Of a stretch of DNA of 6,371 bases, positions 4,991-6,371 are shown one piece after another. The stretch's first letter is position 1; each line of letters starts with the position of its first letter. The notes beneath the pieces are model-generated. The model ran no database searches, had not been told where the DNA came from, and saw nothing but the letters and a program-made list of their open reading frames with translations. The stretch is taken from assembly GCA_041748175.1 (NCBI GenBank), contig JBGTDU010000130.1, positions 1-6,371 of the forward strand. Reading direction: 5' to 3'. This stretch comes from JAHEJB01 sp041748175. GTDB taxonomy: Bacteria > Bacteroidota > Rhodothermia > Rhodothermales > Rubricoccaceae. Both the position numbers and the translations under genes were made by a program.

Positions 4991-5013
4991 AGATACCTAA
5001 CTCCGACTATCCT
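4986..5013 (+). promoter_or_regulatory. Putative plus-strand promoter
   Basis: TTGACA (4986-4991), a 16-nt spacer and TATCCT (5008-5013, 4 of 6 to TATAAT). It is the only convincing promoter facing the gene at 5321 and predicts a transcript start near 5020 with a leader of about 300 nt. The flanking TTTGACAGAT matches the start of the DUF2958 promoter box, but the match does not continue. Confidence 0.6.
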
Positions 5014-5047
5014 TTAGTTAGCTCTCGAAGAGATCCCTATAGAGCGA

Positions 5048-5275
5048 GGCTTGCGGCCGGGTTGTCCACTCCCGAGCTGCAAGGGCGCAAACCGGAGCGC
5101 GCGCGGTCGACCATCCCGCGGGAAACACCGTCCTCTCGGACGCCCGCCAGTACGTTCGACCGCATAGGGCCCAGCGGTTCCACTCACCTGGTAAACGACC
5201 GAGGCTGAGCTGTCCGCTAACGCGGATCTGATCTCGTAAGTACCTCGGTCGACCTCCGTGGAACCGCTGCGCCCT
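5048..5275 (+). promoter_or_regulatory. Structured leader or ncRNA upstream of the 96-aa gene
   Basis: Three successive nested palindromes fill the leader. The first is CTTGC/GCAAG (5050-5054, 5079-5083) around CGGG/CCCG. The second is GCGGTCGA/TCGACCGC (5103-5110, 5156-5163) around CCCGCGGG and GTCC/GGAC. The third is AGGGC, one mismatch and a 12-bp stem (5166-5183 with 5258-5275), enclosing CGACCGAGG/CCTCGGTCG (5196-5204, 5243-5251) and TCCGC/GCGGA (5213-5217, 5222-5226). This makes a coaxial rod of about 110 nt ending 45 nt before the ATG. It could be a cis-acting leader, a separate small RNA or a protein-binding DNA site. It matches no riboswitch consensus that I know. Confidence 0.55.
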
Positions 5276-5320
5276 CCGGGATTCCCACTCCCGACAAAAC
5301 ACAGAGAAGGAGGACAGCGT

Positions 5321-5611
5321 ATGAGCGACAAGGAAGGCATCCACCGGAATGTTCGGACCCTGCTGAACCGCGTCGGCAACTACACCAAGTGCCCCGCCTG
5401 TCAGACGGAGATGTGGTGGGTCACGCACAAGAACGGGAAAAAGGCGCCGTACTCGATCGAAGCAGTCGTACACTTCAACGAGTGCTCGGCGGCCGAAGGG
5501 TTCGGTCGGCCACAGAAGCAGAGAGCTTCCAACTCCGGCGACGGCGCACCCGACAAACGTGGCATGGCCGCAGGCACGCCTGCTCCAGATCCCCCTACGC
5601 CGCGGACCTAG
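5321..5611 (+). CDS. Small zinc-finger protein (96 aa), function unknown
   Basis: The N-terminal half carries a probable zinc site: C24 and C27 in TKCPACQTEMWWVT, then H51 and C55 in VVHFNECSAAEGF. CPxC...W...GK..P......HF..C..A..F is a layout seen in small phage- and plasmid-encoded hypothetical proteins; no function is known for them. Residues 62-96 are a polar, proline-rich and probably disordered tail. ATG 5321 is chosen because AAGGAGG lies 7 nt upstream. An in-frame ATG at 5258 falls inside the leader stem and has no ribosome site. The gene has its own promoter at 4986 and its own terminator at 5634, so it is probably monocistronic. Confidence 0.82.
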   Translation: MSDKEGIHRNVRTLLNRVGNYTKCPACQTEMWWVTHKNGKKAPYSIEAVVHFNECSAAEGFGRPQKQRASNSGDGAPDKRGMAAGTPAPDPPTPRT

Positions 5612-5633
5612 CTCTTCGCAAGTTCCACCGCAC

Positions 5634-5665
5634 CGGCGCTGATCTCTCTCAGCGCCGTTTTTCTT
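5634..5665 (+). terminator. Rho-independent terminator after the 96-aa gene
   Basis: CGGCGCTGA (5634-5642) pairs perfectly with TCAGCGCCG (5649-5657) across TCTCTC, followed by TTTTTCTT. It begins 23 nt after the stop codon. Its tail is nearly identical to that of the radC terminator. Confidence 0.93.
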
Positions 5666-5690
5666 CGCCCTCCGCGCTCGCCTGCCGCGA

Positions 5691-5723
5691 TTTCGCATTC
5701 AGCGAAACCGATCGCCGGGCGAT
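5691..5723 (+). promoter_or_regulatory. Twin hairpins just before the ribosome site of the gene at 5737
   Basis: TTTCGC/GCGAAA (5691-5696, 5702-5707, loop ATTCA) is followed by ATCGC/GCGAT (5711-5715, 5719-5723, loop CGG). The second ends 2 nt before GGAGG. They could influence translation start. No promoter was recognised between the upstream terminator and this gene. Confidence 0.4.
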
Positions 5724-5736
5724 TCGGAGGGTGAAA

Positions 5737-6371
5737 ATGCACTACGAACACTTGGACCTCGGCTCCGCGCCGTCTGATGAAGACCGCGCCAGCGTCGGTG
5801 ATGACAACTACGCCGTACGGGCGAAACGGGAGTGCCACGCACTCCTGCGCCAGTTCGTACGAGCGCTCGGCGAGCCGCCGCCGAATGCGTCCTTTCGCGT
5901 TCTCGCGAACCCGCACGACTTCGGTGCGTACTACTCGCTCGCAACCCTTTTCGATCCCAACGATTTCCTGGCAGTTGCCTATGCCGTCCGCTGCGACGAG
6001 GAAGCTCCCGACCAATGGGACATGGCTGCCCGCCTGGAACTCGACGCTGCGCGCCGACGCGAGCGCGAAACGCTCCGTGGTCCCGAACCCGCCGGGAGCG
6101 CCGGACTAAAAGTGGAATCCGAAAATTTAGCCCCGACCTTCACGGTTCGGGGTGTTTCTTCGTCGGCCACTCAAGGGGCTTGCTCGCGTGCTTGGCGCCG
6201 AGTCCCCCGAGGGGGGACGTTTCCGCCCAAAAGGCGGAACGGCGAAAAGGGGGGCATCGTTTCGCCGCAAGGCGTTCAGGTCGCCCCCGCGTCGCGCGAC
6301 CGAACTCCTCGGCGAGCCCACCGATACCGAGCTTGGCGGGCGTCAGCCCCAGGTGGGCGAGACGGAGGAGC
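5737..6371 (+). CDS. Hypothetical protein; no stop codon within the window
   Basis: ATG 5737 has GGAGG 6 nt upstream. The translation begins MHYEHLDLGSAPSDEDRASV. Its most conserved-looking part is residues 50-100 (NASFRVLANPHDFGAYYSLA, FDPNDFLAVAYAVRCDEEAP, then QWDMAARLELDAARRRERE). It resembles small hypothetical proteins of mobile elements with an RVxxNPHDFGxYY segment; no function is known and no catalytic motif is evident. Codon use looks genuine to about 6085. After that the frame stays open by chance or design through a terminator hairpin (6131-6160) and a hairpin cluster to the window edge, giving arginine- and glycine-rich sequence. A +1 shift near 6085-6100 would end the protein at TAA 6107-6109 (…PPGAPD), just before the terminator, which is the more natural 3' end. 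An indel, sequencing error or programmed shift is possible. Confidence 0.68.
   Translation, partial: MHYEHLDLGSAPSDEDRASVGDDNYAVRAKRECHALLRQFVRALGEPPPNASFRVLANPHDFGAYYSLATLFDPNDFLAVAYAVRCDEEAPDQWDMAARLELDAARRRERETLRGPEPAGSAGLKVESENLAPTFTVRGVSSSATQGACSRAWRRVPRGGTFPPKRRNGEKGGIVSPQGVQVAPASRDRTPRRAHRYRAWRASAPGGRDGG
6131..6160. terminator. Bidirectional terminator-like hairpin
   Basis: CCCCGA-CC (6131-6138) pairs with GG-T-TCGGGG (6144-6151) around TTCAC with one bulged T. On the plus strand it is followed by TGTTTCTTCG, on the minus strand by CTAAATTTTC. It fits the end of the plus-strand gene at 5737 and of the minus-strand frame that stops at 6140. Confidence 0.7.
6140..6371 (-). CDS. Possible C-terminal end of a gene entering from the right edge
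   Basis: A minus-strand frame is open from the window edge to TGA 6142-6140. Its first visible residues, LLRLAHLGLTPAKLGIGGLA followed by EEFGRATRG, look like ordinary protein with GC-rich third positions. The last 50 residues (RCPPFRRSAFWAETSPLGGL and onward) lie over the hairpin cluster and have the odd composition of translated palindromes. The gene may have gained the structured element near its 3' end, or coding may end earlier. It converges with the gene at 5737, and the terminator at 6131-6160 covers both ends. Family unknown. Confidence 0.4.
   Translation of the reverse strand, partial: LLRLAHLGLTPAKLGIGGLAEEFGRATRGRPERLAAKRCPPFRRSAFWAETSPLGGLGAKHASKPLEWPTKKHPEP
6202..6353. repeat. 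Structured repeat element, copy 2
   Basis: It holds GTCCCCC/GGGGGAC (6202-6208, 6212-6218), TTCCGCC/GGCGGAA with loop CAAAA (6221-6227, 6233-6239), CGGCGAAA/TTTCGCCG (6240-6247, 6260-6267) with GGGGGG in its loop, CGCC-GCAA-GGCG (6263-6274), GGTCGC/GCGACC (6279-6284, 6296-6301) and GGCGTCAGCCCC near 6339-6350. The order C5/G5 hairpin, GTT(T)CCG...CGGA hairpin, G5 run, ATC, CGCCGCA(A)GGCG, GGCGTCAGCyCC is the same as in 4275-4398. The pairs at 6240-6267 and 6263-6274 are mutually exclusive. Confidence 0.55.

Noticed and set aside
5166..5275. tRNA or known riboswitch
   Set aside because: There is no cloverleaf with TTC-loop signature and no riboswitch consensus that I recognise; the fold is a simple nested rod.
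5018..5698. Minus-strand open frame of 226 codons
   Set aside because: It is antisense to the structured leader and to the 96-aa gene, which has a strong ribosome site, promoter and terminator.
5608..6015. Minus-strand open frame of 135 codons
   Set aside because: It is antisense to the gene at 5737, which has GGAGG at the right spacing and better protein character, and it would begin without a ribosome site.

Overview
The window is GC-rich bacterial DNA with short operons, Shine-Dalgarno starts at several genes, TTGACA-type -35 boxes and three stem-loop terminators. The gene content is typical of accessory, plasmid- or ICE-like DNA: a RadC-family JAB/MPN protein coupled to a DUF2958 protein, a ParDE-type toxin-antitoxin pair, a plasmid replication-relaxation family protein (Replic_Relax) with a decayed second copy, and several very small zinc-binding proteins. 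No rRNA, tRNA, CRISPR array, intact transposase or replication initiator is visible. The host cannot be named from this sequence.

Layout. Positions 1-289 hold no convincing complete gene, but do hold a tandem 22-bp repeat inside a 9-bp inverted repeat that resembles an insertion-sequence end. From 290 to 4219 every gene is on the minus strand. In transcription order these are Replic_Relax (4219-3272), a 143-aa C-terminal zinc-ribbon protein (2984-2553), parD-parE (2432-1873, ATGA overlap), DUF2958-radC (1716-641, TGATG overlap, ending at a terminator at 609-581), and a 54-aa zinc-finger protein (454-290). ParDE, DUF2958-radC and the 54-aa gene each have a recognisable promoter. The first two promoters share a 19-bp box that matches at 16 positions. 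Two of the three place the -10 box only 6-7 nt before the ATG, which would give leaderless mRNA.

From 4262 to 4640 lies a non-coding block in which most bases belong to perfect inverted repeats that nest into one branched fold. Beyond it is a frameshifted C-terminal fragment of a second Replic_Relax gene (4990-4755). At 4986 a plus-strand promoter starts a roughly 300-nt leader, also built of nested perfect inverted repeats. The leader leads into a 96-aa zinc-finger gene (5321-5611) with its own terminator. A conserved-looking hypothetical gene starts at 5737, and its frame has no stop before the window ends. A bidirectional terminator at 6131-6160 and a minus-strand open frame entering from the right edge suggest convergent genes there.

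The most unusual aspect is the intergenic architecture. Nearly every gap is packed with perfect hairpins, and two of the hairpin clusters (4275-4398 and 6202-6353) share the same ordered sequence blocks. They therefore look like two copies of one structured element, not chance palindromes. All promoter, terminator and fold calls were made by eye, with no database search or folding calculation.
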